Assembly: GCA_019054805.1 (NCBI GenBank)
Contig: JAHQIY010000016.1
Span: 1,674,001-1,738,000, forward strand
Source of the DNA: Brachionus manjavacas
Lineage: Eukaryota; Rotifera; Eurotatoria; Ploima; Brachionidae
DNA length: 64,000 bases
Direction: 5' to 3'
Within the stretch, counting starts at the first letter, position 1; each line of letters opens with the position of its first letter. Shown here piece after piece: positions 11,050 through 23,632 of this stretch. Under the pieces are notes generated by a model. That model did not search any database. It was given only the letters and a program-made list of their open reading frames with translations, and was not told the origin of the DNA. Both the position numbers and the translations under genes were made by a program.

Positions 11050-13285
11050 TTTTTTTTTATTAAATCTAAAATTTAAAGTCTATTTTTAAATAAAACAAAA
11101 AGTTAAAATGTGTTAAATGCTAATTTATTCGTCTGTTTTTATCTTGTTGACTCAAAGGGAATAAATCGACAAAATTTTCTAAATATTTTAGCAAAAAAAT
11201 TAATTTCGTATTTGCTGAGGAATTTTCATTCTAACCGTTTGCCTTTTGGCTTTGATTCAAAAAAATTGCCATAAATTAAATAATGAGTTGTTTAGTAAGT
11301 TGCAATCAAAATGAATATATTGCATAAATAGGCGCCAAATTCATTATAATATTTCAAAATATATTTACAATGATATATAAGAAAAATAATCAATAACATC
11401 AAGTTTTCGTATTGTTTATTCAATTTGGGCTAAAATCGAAATAACATTGAATTTCAAATCTTAATTTTATCTCTTATCACGAATGCAAATTTTGCTCTTG
11501 AAATATAATTTATGCTAATTGCAACTAGTATTGCAACTAAAATGATAATATTATTTACCTTTTTTTTTCTTTTTTTTTTCAATACAAAATTTAAGAATGA
11601 ATCAAATATCTAGATCAAAACCTTGTTCACAAGTGACCTCGATTTCGGTTACGTGTTCAAGTCTTAATCCCTAAGCCTAGAAAAATATTTAATCTTAATC
11701 TCTAATACAGACTTGGCCTCCTTAATTTACCAGTTAATTAGTAGCTTGGGCCTCTGTCAATACTAATGGAAATCAAAGGCCTTAAATGAATGGTTGCACA
11801 ATTTAATTGAGGTCTTAACTTTGAAATAATTAAAATTATGATTAATTTAAAATAAAAAATATTTTCATTTATTATTTAATTAATTAACTCTTTTTTTGTT
11901 GTCTAAAAATCCTGAAATGTCCTGAAAAACTTGACAGATAGGGATGCAAATGCAAAACGTCCACACTGTTTCGTGATTCCATCTTTGACTCCAAATTAGA
12001 AATTTACAAATACGTAAACCCAAAGAAAACCAAAATTTTAGGAGGTGTTTAAAAAAATTAAAAATTGATCAAAATATTTTGGATAACAGTAAAAGCTTAC
12101 AAAATGGAACAAGTTATGGTCAAATTTTTAAAACTTGTTTTTCGGAGCATGCAAAGGGGACGAATAATTCCAAGAAGATCTGAGGATATCGAACAACTAA
12201 TTGACTTAAATTTTTAAGAATTATTTTTAAATTACATTTATTGATTTTTCATATTTAAATATAAACATAAATGAGACTTTTAGTTTAAATACATAATAAA
12301 AAATTGCTTTTTTATAATTTAAAAAAAATAAATGTTTCGGTAATTTTTTTTACGTTTAAGTTTAAAATTACAAAAAATTAAAACCCTCAACTTGGTCAAA
12401 ATTTTATCCAGTTTCAGAATATAAAAATTTTATATGGAGTTGAGGGGTAATCCTAGGAGAAGAATATTTAATATACAAAAATATTTAAAAAAGGCTAAAA
12501 TTTCACCTTTTTTTCAAAAATTCCAGTCCAACAAAAATCTTTTTCGGATTATGACGTAAAATCTTGTGGCTAATAACTTATATGGACTATTTTGTTAGAC
12601 AAACTATTTACTAAAGACCAAGTGTCTTTAGACCTCTAGCACCGGAAAATTTTTTTTCAACACCCCCTAAAATTTTGTTTTTGCATTTCCGGAACTTTAG
12701 CAAAACAAAAATTAAAAACTATTTGAAAAATGTGCACTCTAACAAAATGAGATTTAAATTTTAAATAAATACTGAAATTTTTCTAAATTATGATATTAAA
12801 TTAGAGTTTGATTTGTAAAAAAAATTTCTAATTATTTTGAAAAAATTGAAAAAAAAACAGAAAATTTTCAAAATCTTATATTATTTTATTTTAGATCTAA
12901 AATTTAATATAAGTGCACAACAAAAAAATAACCGTAGTTAATTTTTTTACTTAGCCAAAAATAAACTATTCGTAGTATCAGTTGTTTTCTATTTATTTTA
13001 AGTTAAGACCTTTTTTTTATATGATAAACAATAACCAAGTAAATAAAAATAAATAGAAAAAAGCCTCTTAGTTCATTGCATTGAACTACTTAAAATTTAT
13101 ATGTCGCACGTTAGCTTTCTCATATTCAATCTTATCTTATCTTCACTTTTGATTGAAGATAACAATTACAATTCGGCTATTTTGTTTACAAAAAAATATG
13201 ATAGCTTAAAACTGTGTTTAATTTATGGACAATATGAACAGTTTAAAATTAGATAAATTTTATTCAAATAAAATTTTATTCAAAA
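11050..13285. other. Intergenic stretch, no gene seen
   Basis: About 2.2 kb between UBALD and the 3' end of SMPD2. Base composition is patchy: 11620-11830 and 11930-12220 are less A+T-rich and contain a 37-codon frame (12103-12216) with no recognisable domain. No inverted or tandem repeat is evident, and no known element is recognised. Confidence 0.5.
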
Positions 13286-14712
13286 TTAATTCAATCGGCT
13301 AAAGTCAGAGTTTTTGTGTTTTATGGCAACATTCAATGAATCCAAGGAGCAGGCTAGAATTTTCTTTTCCACTGACTTTACAAATAGAGTAAAAATGAAT
13401 AGAAAAAATATGATCATAGAGAGGATAAAATTTTTGAATACTGAAAAATACTCATTTAAATTGTTGAATAAAAAGAGTAGTAAAAAACTTAAAAATGCAA
13501 TTAGAATAAAAGTTATTTGACTAGTTGAAATCGAGTCAATACTCTTGAGCAAGACTGAACGCGCATCCAAATAATAGTGAATACCCGGCTCGATTTTGCT
13601 CTTGATTTCAGGCAGGGGATCATTTAATTTGCGTTGTTTGATCTCAAACTCGGCCTGGACACCTTCATGATCCGAGTAATTCAAGTCGGTGCTTCCAATT
13701 TTGCCAAAGCAAGTCTTACAAACCAAGCACTTCAGTGACAAAGTTTTGTTGTACTTGAACATGATGTAATCTATTCTAACTCCGTCTGGAAAAGCTTTTC
13801 TTACTGCCATGGGTGGCTGATACTTGTTATACCTATTGTTGCATGTGACACCATCACAGAAATCATCTGCAGAATTCTAAAAATAATAATTATTTAAAAT
13901 TAAAAATAAAAAAAAGGGTACATTTTTTTCTATATAGGCATCTAATAATTGTGCATGATTTCTGAGCAATTTGTAGCCGAATTCAGTCTCAAGAGTGTTT
14001 AAATCTCCTAGTAGCAAACAAACATCAGCCTGAGCTCCGGTCTTGGAAATAAACTGACTGAGCTCGAATAACTGGGTTATCCTGTGAGCCAGGTATTCAT
14101 CTGAATGTTGATTTAGAAGAAAATTTACTGAATAATTTGCGTGAAGCTAAACAAAATTTAATTTATATTTGTGGATTATTGTGGATTTGTCTTACATGAG
14201 TAACATAGGCATTAATGACTAGGCCATGGTAGTGGATGACAGCCAGACCGACAAGCTTCCCGGCGAACCAGTCCGAGTGCTGAACTTTGTAGGGGTACCC
14301 GTTAAGAGAAAATCTGTGAAAAAAGACTTCTTCGATGTGATGACGAGAAAAAACACAACAACCACTGCCAACTAAGCCATTTTGAAAATAATGAGAATTT
14401 GGAAATATTAAACCTATGCCATCTTTTATTCTTTGGTAATCGTTAAAAGACCATATCTTTTATTTAATTTAGATAAATATTTAGCGACAAAAAAAATTTA
14501 CTTCTTGGAGAGCTATCAGATCATAGTCGCTCTCTCTTAAGGCCCTAATTAAATACCTAAGGCGAACTTCAACATCTTTGCTTATGTATCGAATACCCCT
14601 ACATATTTATTAATATAATATCTGCAGGTGAATAAAAAAAAGGACCAAATTACCAGAAATTTAGGGTAACAACTTTAAGATTTGGAATGGCTGTGGAATT
14701 TGCTTGCGTCAT
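13286..14712 (-). CDS. SMPD2: Neutral sphingomyelinase 1-like phosphodiesterase, 5 exons
   Basis: Mg-dependent enzyme of the DNase-I/endonuclease-exonuclease-phosphatase fold that hydrolyses sphingomyelin or lyso-phospholipids on ER and related membranes. Exons on the minus strand: 14712-14654, 14598-14502, 14456-14196, 14146-13922 and 13876-13286. They total 1233 bases, 410 residues (human 423). Visible motifs are T-L-N-F-W-G-I at the N-terminus, D-L-I-A-L-Q-E with the metal-binding Glu, G-L-V-G-S-G-C-C-V-F-S-R, N-A-Y-V-T-H-L-H-A, L-L-L-G-D-L-N, F-P-D-G-V-R-I-D-Y-I and S-D-H-E with the catalytic His. Two C-terminal membrane segments follow (I-T-F-I-L-I-A-F-L-S-F-L-L-L-F and F-I-L-S-M-I-I-F-F-L-F-I-F), as in the family. 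All four introns are 45-55 bases with GT..AG ends and consistent phases. Confidence 0.93.
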
Positions 14713-15160
14713 GGTTAAATGAATAAATGTTTTTTATACCCTAGCTTTTAAAATGAATTTTGTTCTTATTTAATAATTTATTTTTTAAAATAATTTGATG
14801 CTGATAATTTTTTAAAAGATGACAAAGTATTGTCTTCTCAACAAAAAGCAATTAACTTTCAAAATTTTGATAAGCCTTAGCTAATTGATAGTTTTTAGGA
14901 AAAATAAATCAACTAAATAATAGAAAAAAATTATGATTAAAATATTTCATTCTCAAAATTTTATATTTATTATTTTTGGAGATTTAGATTAACAACCAAA
15001 TATCATTATTCCAAAAATCAAAGTAATCTATGCTTATTGTAGTAAATTGATTTTTTTTTGATAAATTAAAAAAAAAATTTTCCTATAAAATTTTCCATTT
15101 GAATAATATATTTAACAAATAATAAAAAAAGCATTATAAAATTTGTTGTATTTATAAATT
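14713..15160. other. SMPD2 upstream region
   Basis: Probable promoter side of SMPD2 (minus strand) up to the first inverted-repeat element. A+T-rich. No motif I would call with confidence. Confidence 0.4.
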
Positions 15161-15995
15161 TTAACACTAAAAGCACCAAAACGAGTCAAAATGACTTGTT
15201 TTAATGGAATCTAATGGATAAAAATGGATAATAATTTAGTATTTGAGTTTTTAAGAAAAGATTACAAGATATTTGATAGAGAGAATACGTCTTTTATTAA
15301 ACAGTTATCAAAAGTAGAAGATCTGACTCATATAAATTGCACTGAATATGATTTAACATTTAGTGTTACTTTGATTGAATGGTGCCTTGAATGTAACAAC
15401 AATGGACAAACCGACTCGATAAAATACTATTTTTATTTAATAGAATATTGTATGTTGAATAATCTTAATCATTTTTTTGTATATAACAAACTGAATTTTT
15501 TACTTAATTGTAAAATGGATATTTAATTTAATTTAAAATTATTTGGATAAATCTATTCAAAACTTAATTTTAAATGAGTAAAAATAAAAATTTAGCTAAA
15601 AAAAAGTATCTGGCAAAAATTTTATCTTCTAATGAATTCATTCCTTTTTGAATCAATTTTTCGTATTTTATGTAAAATACGCAAACTATAATTTTTGCAT
15701 TTTTTAAATTTGTTTATCTTTGTTCAAGTATTAGGATTTGAGTCAGTTTTTTATAGATAAATTCAAATTTTTTATTAAAAAACGAGTTAAAATGACTCTT
15801 TTTGGTGCTTCTAGTAGTATATAACTGATTTTGCACAAAGGAAATATTTTTTTTATTTGAATTTAGTTAATTTAGAAAGTTATTCTTATTTTTATGCTGA
15901 AAAAAAAAAAGCTCATAAAGCAAAAATTGACTTAGATTTTAGCGGCCAAAAATCGAAAAAGAGTCAATTCGACTCGTTGGTGCTTCTAGTGTTAA
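15161..15995. mobile_element. piggyBac-like non-autonomous element with TTAA duplications
   Basis: The left end is TTAA (15161-15164) followed by CACTAAAAGCACC. The right end is the inverted match GGTGCTTCTAGTG followed by TTAA (15992-15995). The 827-base body lies between. Just inside each end is a GAGTC-5 bases-GACTC type palindrome. A third copy of the right-end motif lies internally at 15781-15815 without a TTAA, suggesting a nested or shortened ancestor. TTAA target duplication and a C-x-C-T-A-G-A-A-type terminus are established for piggyBac transposons (the cabbage-looper element starts CCCTAGAAAGATA). The only open frame inside (15224-15526) does not look like a DDE transposase, so the element is non-autonomous. 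Confidence 0.7.
15224..15526 (+). CDS. Uncharacterised 100-residue frame inside the TTAA element
   Basis: Frame of 100 residues beginning M-D-N-N-L-V-F-E-F-L-R-K-D-Y, with several Cys (W-C-L-E-C, I-E-Y-C) and aromatic-rich C-terminal half. No domain recognised, and no DDE catalytic pattern or C-terminal Cys-rich finger expected of piggyBac transposase can be seen. It starts 59 bases inside the left terminus. It may be a captured sequence fragment, a decayed transposase segment or chance. A+T-biased codons give little support. Confidence 0.3.
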   Translation: MDNNLVFEFLRKDYKIFDRENTSFIKQLSKVEDLTHINCTEYDLTFSVTLIEWCLECNNNGQTDSIKYYFYLIEYCMLNNLNHFFVYNKLNFLLNCKMDI

Positions 15996-16451
15996 ATAGT
16001 TTGTTAAGTTTTGTGAAGCTCAGTTAAAAAATGCCTATTGACCATTGAGACTTAAATATACCCTCTAATAGAAAGTATATTTATTTTTATTCCTTTAAAA
16101 ATTTTTAGAAATACTTTCGACCTCCTTGAATATTTTTGAATTATATATCTTCAATTTCAAAAAAGTTTAAAAAAATTCCAATTCTAAAAGCCAAATGGAT
16201 ACAAAGTGCGTTTAATTATTAACATTTTATTTTTTTTTATATTATTGAAAGATTAATACTAAATTTAAGTCGCTTATTTCTATATATAACCCTCTTAACA
16301 ACTTAAAAAACATTAAATTTAAGCAAAAATTTTAATTTTAAGTTGTTGTTTCTCGCTGTTTTTTTTAAAACAGAACTTCAAAAAGCTATTTTTTTATAAA
16401 ACCATAATTTATTTGAATTTAATCAATCTATATTTGGCAATTAATTGGCAA
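15996..16451. other. Intergenic A+T-rich DNA
   Basis: Between the TTAA element and the next inverted-repeat element. No frame or repeat recognised. Confidence 0.4.
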
Positions 16452-16949
16452 CTTGAAGTTCATAATCATGACAAGATGATCAAAACTTACTAGATTAGAA
16501 TCTTAATAAAAATGATGAAAAAAGCTTTTTTAAATTTTTTTTAATTTTATAAAAAATGTTTTTTATTTTGACAAAAAAACAAATCTTTTTTCTAATAGAT
16601 CTTCAATTGATTTTTCTAAAATATTTATTTTAAAATTTAAAAAAAAAATTTAAAATCCACATTAAGGTATCCAAATTATTGCTTTAAATGATATTTAAAT
16701 ATTAATTAAAATATATAACAGCGAAACAAAGTTTAATTTTGTATCGCGAATTTTCAAAATACTAATTAAGATTTTATTTTAGTTCATATAAAAATTCATT
16801 TAACTTTCTTTATTATTAAAGATTAAACAAATCATGTTTAATACAGTTAATTCATTTATTATTTTAAAATTTGATGAAAAATAACTTTTTTAAATCTAAA
16901 ACTATAAATATTGATTTGAAATTTATATTTGATCATGAACTACAATTAA
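16452..16949. mobile_element. Inverted-repeat (MITE-like) element, copy A
   Basis: The left end reads CTTGAAGTTCATAATCATGA. The right end, read on the minus strand, is TTGTAGTTCATGATCA, so the termini are imperfect inverted repeats of about 16 bases. Internal blocks match a second copy at 59877-60703, including AAATCCAC..TAAG....TCCAAATT, a GCGA...-AAACAA...ATTTCAAAATA.. block and the right-hand TTTGATCATGAACT. No coding frame of any length. The target duplication is not clear. Confidence 0.6.
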
Positions 16950-19900
16950 TTTAATGAAAATTCTTTTTTTTTAAATACTTCAAAATGGGTTCGTGAATGA
17001 TTATGAATGATTTTTTACACTGTTGGGTAATTAAACTGACTAATTATTACATTTTTTATTTAGATCAAAATTAGAATTATTGAAATCTTTGTTATTTTTA
17101 AATTATTTTTTTGGGGAAAAATTGAAAACCTTGTTAATGATAATTATAATTCAAATTTATTTTTAAGTTTCATTGAATTGCTGATACGAGATTTGTCAGT
17201 AAAATAAATTGCTATTTTTATTTTTTTTGGAATTTCAATTTGTAAATTTATTAAAAAATAATATAATGTAGTTTCAACCAATTCTTGACAAAACCTTTAA
17301 AATCAAAACCAAAAATTTCAATAATTATAATTTTGATCTGTAAAATTTAATAATTAGAAAGCTTAATAACCTAATGGTGCGAAAAAAATCATTCATATGC
17401 TTGGCGAAACCATTCTAACGTTAATAAAAAAAGAAGTTTCATTAAAATAAAATTTCCATTTATCAAAATAACAATTTTATTTTATTTTTTGATTTATCTT
17501 TTTACAAAATGACATTAATACATTAAATTGAATTGAATTACATAAAATTTTCGTTGGAATAATATTCATTCAATATTTACCTAATGCAATTGTCAAAAAT
17601 TTTGGTTATTTATTTAGGAATTAAAGATCATGTCTTTTTACCAAATATTGGCTCATAGTGCTAAACTTCATTTAATGGCAGAATGAAATCAAAATCATAA
17701 TTTTTAAATAAATGATTTTGAAAACAATTTTTTTAAATTTAAAATTCAACTTATGCAAAAAATCTCAAAATTTTAATTGTGTATGCTTTAAAATTTCCCA
17801 GATATTTTTTTAGCTGCTGAATTTAGATTTTTTTGACTTCATTGCAATTATTTTTGGATACTTAAAAAGTGGTTCGATTTATGGCAACATAAAATTTTTA
17901 AATTATAAAATAAAATGCATCCACTAGTATTTTCACTCAAGCTAGGTCAATAAAAAGCATACTATTGAAAAATGAATCTACAGATGCTTTCAATAAGGGT
18001 TTTAATTTTAGCAATAAAAAAATGGAACAATTGACATTTTTATTTTTAAAAATTGTATTTTTTTGATTGAGTAAATATTTTGATAAATAAAGTATAAGTT
18101 CGTTTTTATGATTTTACAGAAACAAAAAAATTATTTTATTTGCTAAATGTTTGATGTGATCGAAAAAAAATTCAAATTTTAGTAATTTTCTATTTTTTTT
18201 TCTATTTCGCAAAAAAGTTAATAAAAACAAAAATTTAAAAATCAAATTTTTGAATTTGTTTATTAAATCATGATAATAAATCAGAAAAATAATCTCTAGA
18301 AATTGAAAAAAAAGTTAATTATTGGATAAAATTTTTAAAATGAGGTATCTTGAAATAAAGAAAACACGTACTTAAAAATTTAACTTATATATCTTAAACT
18401 CATTAATAATTGCATGAAGATTTTTAATTTGCAACAGCTTTTATCTAGAAGCTAATATTTTTGATTATATTTTGAACTTTAGACTTGATTATTTCACATT
18501 CCATGATTTAGAATTCAAAAAATTTAGAAAGCATAAAGTCTAAAAAGAGACAAAAGACAAAATTATAAATTGGCGTGTTCGCAGACCTTTGGTAAACATA
18601 AAATTAGCTACGATTATTAAACAAGCCGATATTATAAAATCAAAATTACGATTTACTTTTGAAAAGCTTTGATTAAATACCTATTCTATCAAATTTCCCA
18701 AAAGAAAGACTTATATTATTGTCTAATTAGATTTATGACATTCTTGAATACGATGTGTCCTATTTTAACAAAATAATCTATCTATATAAATTATTTGTAC
18801 CTTTTTTTATATGTCCTAATTCATCAAAAGTTTAAATTTTCTAATTAAAGCAACCAGTCATTTGGATATTTTTAGTGCCTATTTTATTGAGATTTTTTAT
18901 CGCAAAGTCATCAAAATATTTATTTGTTTAGGATAAAAAAGATGAATTTTTTTTTCCCAACCAGAACGAAAAAAAGATCAAGTTGCGTCAGAATTGGTGC
19001 TATATGCAGTGAGAATATTTTTAAATTTGATAAAATTCTATTGTTGCATTTTTTAATTTTTCAATTGCTTCAAATTATATAATTTTATGGTATTTACATG
19101 AGACTTATTTATAATTCTTGGAAAATTTGATTATTTCAGCATATTTTATTAGGTTAAATCATACCATTCTTATTTCAATTAGTACTAACCTTTGTGTAAA
19201 CATACGCTGAATAATGAGACTTTTTTTCTAATACTTGGTAAATACCAAGTCAAACATCTAGTCCAAATTAGGAACATTCGTCGCTTTTTATCATCAAAAT
19301 TTCATGTACTTTTCAAATTATTTTGATCTCCATTAGACAAAATTTAATTTTATAAAAACATGTCAAAAGTGATTTTTTAATTCTTTAGGGATAAAATAAT
19401 AAACTGATTATAAAAACTTGTTTTTATCAAAAAACATAAATCGATACTAATGTTTCTATAGCTAATTTTTCGAAGCCTTTTTTAATTTTTTCTTTCGTAA
19501 GCATTTTATTTAATAAAAGAATAAAAGTTTGTTTTTTTTTAATAAAAATAAGGACTTGGTTCAAAAATTGAATTTTGGACAGAGATAAGTTAAATGTTTG
19601 GTGCGCAATCAATTCATTCAGATAAAAATTCCGAGCAAGTTGTCTAAAAAATAAGAAATCAAGAATGAATATTCAAGTAGGAGTAGATTTGAATGTTTAG
19701 AAGTTTATTGAATGAGCAAAAAATTTTAACAATTAAAGTAACAACAACAAAAATTTTATTTAAATTACACAATTTTTAATTTAAATACTATCTTTTGATT
19801 ATTCTTAAGTTCAAATTGACAAAATAAGGTCCATGGTACTCAATTTTTTTAAATCACGACTCAAATTTGCGTCATACAGTTTCCAAATCACCTACATGTT

Positions 19901-22305
19901 TGAATATCAAATTTCGCAAATAAAAATTTCAATCCACCTGAACCAATTTTTGGACTAATCACTTATTGCTTACATGTCAAATATAACACCTACTTCCGTC
20001 GAACGCGTGCTAAATTGTTCATGAATTACGACCAAGAATCGTCGAATAAAGATAAGATTTGTTGTTTATAAATGATTAGAAAGATCGGAAGGTTTCACAT
20101 TTTTCCTCTATGCCTGCTCTGCTCCAGGATCATGCTTGTTTTCAGCATCGTGGTTGATGATAAAAAAATTTTCTTCTTTCTATCAATTGACACAAAAGCT
20201 TCGTAGTGCAAGGCATCTTCCTGATTCATATTTTATAATAAAAAGCCTACCGTGTTCGAGCATGAGTCAAAATTTAGTATTTATTTCAAAATTTAAAGCA
20301 ATTTTCCATTCATAAATTTTGTTTAATTAAACAGCATAGTACTAAATTCCATGAATCATATTAAGACTGTCAAGTGTTGTGACGCAAGCAAAAATTTGCA
20401 TAGTGCAGGAGCATCTAAAAAATCAATAATTTCATTCTCGGTAATATTTGCCGACTACTGCTAAAAGAACTATCATTTTTTAAATTAAACTTTGAAAAAA
20501 AAAGATAATAGCTTTTCAAAAATAGAAAATTTCAGAATTTTTTTTTTAATTCATTTTTTTTCTCCTTTAACGCACGAAAATATATTTTTAATATCAAGTA
20601 GTATTTATAATAAAGGTGTTAAATCGAAAAAAAAATTTTAACTTTATCGAGCAAATTTCTCAAAAGCTTTACAGTAGAAAAGCGTGAACAGGTTTATCAT
20701 TTTACCATTCGTTCACTATTTTTTCAATGGATAGCGACAATTTTTTTTGTCTGATTAGCTGTCAACATTTTTCAATAGGCAAATTGGTGTCAAATAAACT
20801 AATCCGAAACTCATTCACTGAATCTTATTTTTAATTGTATGGTGACCTTTTTTTTGTCTTGGGGTCAAATTTTTTCACGCAGTAAAAGGATATTTTAGAA
20901 ACTAAATTTAATGAATTATTTATTAGCATTAGTCGATTAGCATACGACAAGCATAATTTTTGCACAGACAAGATTAAATATTTGTTAGAGTGTGCAGAAA
21001 AAGTATGTTAATAGTTTATAAAAAAAGTCATATTTTTGTACTGTTCAATTTGTAATGATTGCAAAGCGGCTAATGAGTTGTGTGTGAGGGTCTTGGAAAC
21101 TTGTTTTCGACTTAAGCGGAGGCCTAAGCAAATCTTATGCAAAAAACACATGCAAGTGATTAATCAAAGAAATATTTTTAAAAACATAGCAACAAACGAA
21201 ATATAAATCCAAAGGTAGCTAAAAACTCTCTAGTCACAATTTGCAATGTTTTTTGCTAGTCTTGTTTTTGATTTTTTGGCGGTTAGAAGTCTGCTTACGC
21301 AATAACAGCCCAGTTATTGTTTAGCTACGAATGAGCCAGACTCGGTGAGCTAGGCTAATTTCGACTGCTTGTTATCAGAGTGTATTTTTAGAGCTGGCTT
21401 TTGTCGACTAAGCAATCCAAATTTCGAGTGTCTTCTAAATGTTTGATAAAATAGATTCAGGTTAGTTGATAAAAGTTTGACAGAAAAATGCTAATGTTTA
21501 GTTAGCGTTTATGCTGAATTGGGAAACTTTGTTTTAATGTATTCAACCAGCAGTTTTTGATTAAAGCAATCACTTAGAGCATCGCTAAGCTGAATTGGAA
21601 ACATGTGAAATTTAATTGTTTTAGTCGCTCGAACACAGCTTAGCTATCATTAACGAAAATTTTTAATTAAAAGAATTTCTAATTGCATTATCTATTCGTT
21701 GATGAATATATAAAAGGAGCTGTTTGTCAAAAATAAAATTGATGCGCCAACTTTTAACTTGGTAGATGGTCTCGTTGTGTTTAATGTTAGTAGCAAATAT
21801 TTGGCTTGAGATCATCGACTTATCATAATTTGGCTCTATGTTGTTTCCTAGGTGTTACATAATCCATTTTAAACAATTCTTTCTCTCTCTCTCTCTCTCT
21901 CAGTTACGTAATCACAAATTTTCTATTTTCATTTTCCCATTTTGTTTTTTCGTTTTATTTCATTTCTAAAATCTAAAATTTCATAATTTAAAACTTGGTA
22001 ATAAATTATTCAAGTCTGCGCTTCAAGTTGCGTCAAATTAGCCCAAAGTTTATCAAAACAAGATAAAATTTTGTCTAAATAGCTTTCGAAATTATCTCCA
22101 TTTAGCTTTTTTTTCATATTTTTAGCGGCGCATTAATTTCTTACATGATTTTGATTTTGAAAGCTCAGACTTGTTTAATTCATGTTTGCGTAGAATTTTA
22201 GTTAGTTTTAAGACAAGTTCAAAGATTTTATGCAACATTGGATAATTATGTAGCATAATTTCTATACTCAAATTTAACAATTTTCTGGACTAGTTGAAAT
22301 ATTGC
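16950..22305. other. Long gene-free A+T-rich region
   Basis: About 5.3 kb with no frame that looks coding (a 61-codon frame at 19427-19612 appears to be chance). From about 19950 to 21900 the sequence becomes noticeably less A+T-rich, with short runs such as ACTTCCGTCGAACGCGTGC at 19992-20010. This may mark regulatory DNA for the kinase gene at 25.1 kb or old repeats. A (TC)n microsatellite occupies 21882-21901. Confidence 0.45.
21882..21901. repeat. (TC)n microsatellite
   Basis: Ten TC units in uninterrupted run followed by CAGTTACG. It resembles an extended polypyrimidine tract plus CAG, but there is no coding exon after it. Confidence 0.9.
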
Positions 22306-22890
22306 ACCATAAGATCTTACAAGATCTTATTCCAATAAAAAAATATTGAGATACGCTTTGGCATATTTAAAAAGTGTCTCATCAAAAAAAAATCATGATA
22401 TTCATTAATCATCATTTATGCTTTTTTTTTGTTTCAAATAGAAAGAAAAAATAAATTTTTCTTTAAAAAAAGTCTATTATTTTTAGTTTTTTAATTTTCT
22501 AGGTAAGATTATATCTAAAGATCACAGATAGATCAAGCAATATACAAAAAATAGTCAAAGAAATTTTTTTTTTAATAAACAGAGATGTGCAAAACTGGAA
22601 CCAACTCCCTTCAAATCAAAGAATTGCTTTGAAAACAAATTAGACGACTTTTAATTAAATAAACTAGCTATCATAGCTTTTTTTATTTTTTTATTATATT
22701 ATTAAGATTTAACGGAATCTTTATTTAAAGATAATAAATATTATATTTAAAAAATTTAAAAGATAAAAATATGAACTTTTTTTTTTTTTTTAAAGTGTCC
22801 CATTAATAAGAATCATGAACGATAGTGAAAATCATGTTTTTTTGTTTCAAAAAGAAGAAAATGTTGTCTTTTTTAATCCTTTTTTTTTGA
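22306..22890. repeat. Inverted AAGATCTT motif and 100-base direct repeat
   Basis: A 24-base motif at 22306-22329 is the exact reverse complement of sequences at 24375-24398 and 24634-24657. Nearby, about 22368-22460 and 22790-22890 are diverged direct repeats sharing AAGTGTC-C/T-CAT, AATCATGA, and TTTTTGTTTCAAA-A/T-AGAA. Together they suggest a decayed element or satellite cluster rather than genes. Confidence 0.5.
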
Positions 22891-23455
22891 AAGAAAATTT
22901 TTTATTTTATTTCGTTTAGAAAAAACGTTTTATTTTTAAATAGGTTTTTCTTAGAAATCTGAAAAGTATTTAATCAGTATTTTTAGCTCTTAAGAATTTG
23001 ACGCGAAGTGAAGAGTTGAGAAAAAAATTCAAATAGAATGTTTTTAAAAATGTTGAAAAATTTTTCCAGATAGATTTTGTTGCTCTCTAAGTACGCTATG
23101 AATACTCGATTTCAAATTGCGAAAGAGTCTTATTTTTGACAATTATATTTTTTAAATTTTGATTTACTTTTCAACTAAACACAATGTTTTATTTATCTGT
23201 TAAATCGATTTTGGACTTTTTGGTCTTTGTATTTTAGATTTGGTATCTTTAAACTCAAAGACCAAGGGTAATTTTGTCACCTTTTTAAAAAGCTTTTCAT
23301 TCTCATTTCAAAGATCTTATCTGAGACCATTATTTAAAGAATAAATTTCTCTTAAATTAACCAAAGATTAGTACTTTATTATGCCAAAACTTATTTTTTT
23401 TGTTGCTCTAATTTTTAGATACATTTTTAAAGATTTTAGAGATTAAAGACTCAAA
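22891..23455. other. Gene-free A+T-rich DNA
   Basis: No coding frame or repeat recognised between the direct repeat and the short TTAA-flanked element. Confidence 0.4.
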
Positions 23456-23632
23456 CACTAGAAGGATCGATCGGGTCATTTATAGTCGCTTTAAAAAATT
23501 TACAAGCTTACAAAATTATTTATATATTTTTTAATAAAATTGTTCACAATTTGGTTTTAATTTGTGCATCAATGGACATTACACTCAGGTCCAAAATATA
23601 TTCAGAAATTATGAAAGTCCTTCTAGTGTTAA
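23456..23632. mobile_element. Short TTAA-flanked inverted-repeat element (MITE)
   Basis: The left end CACTAGAAGGA at 23456-23466 is matched exactly by the inverted right end TCCTTCTAGTG at 23618-23628, followed by TTAA (23629-23632). The left flank is CAAA instead of TTAA, so one target copy has mutated. The body is 173 bases and too short to code. Terminus and target agree with the element at 15165-15991 (CACTARAAG..), so both probably used the same piggyBac-like transposase. Confidence 0.55.

Noticed and set aside
13314..13520. 68-codon plus-strand frame opposite SMPD2
   Set aside because: Antisense to the SMPD2 C-terminal membrane region; composition explained by the coding strand.
19427..19612. 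61-codon minus-strand frame in the desert
   Set aside because: Composition of random A+T-rich DNA, no homology, isolated.
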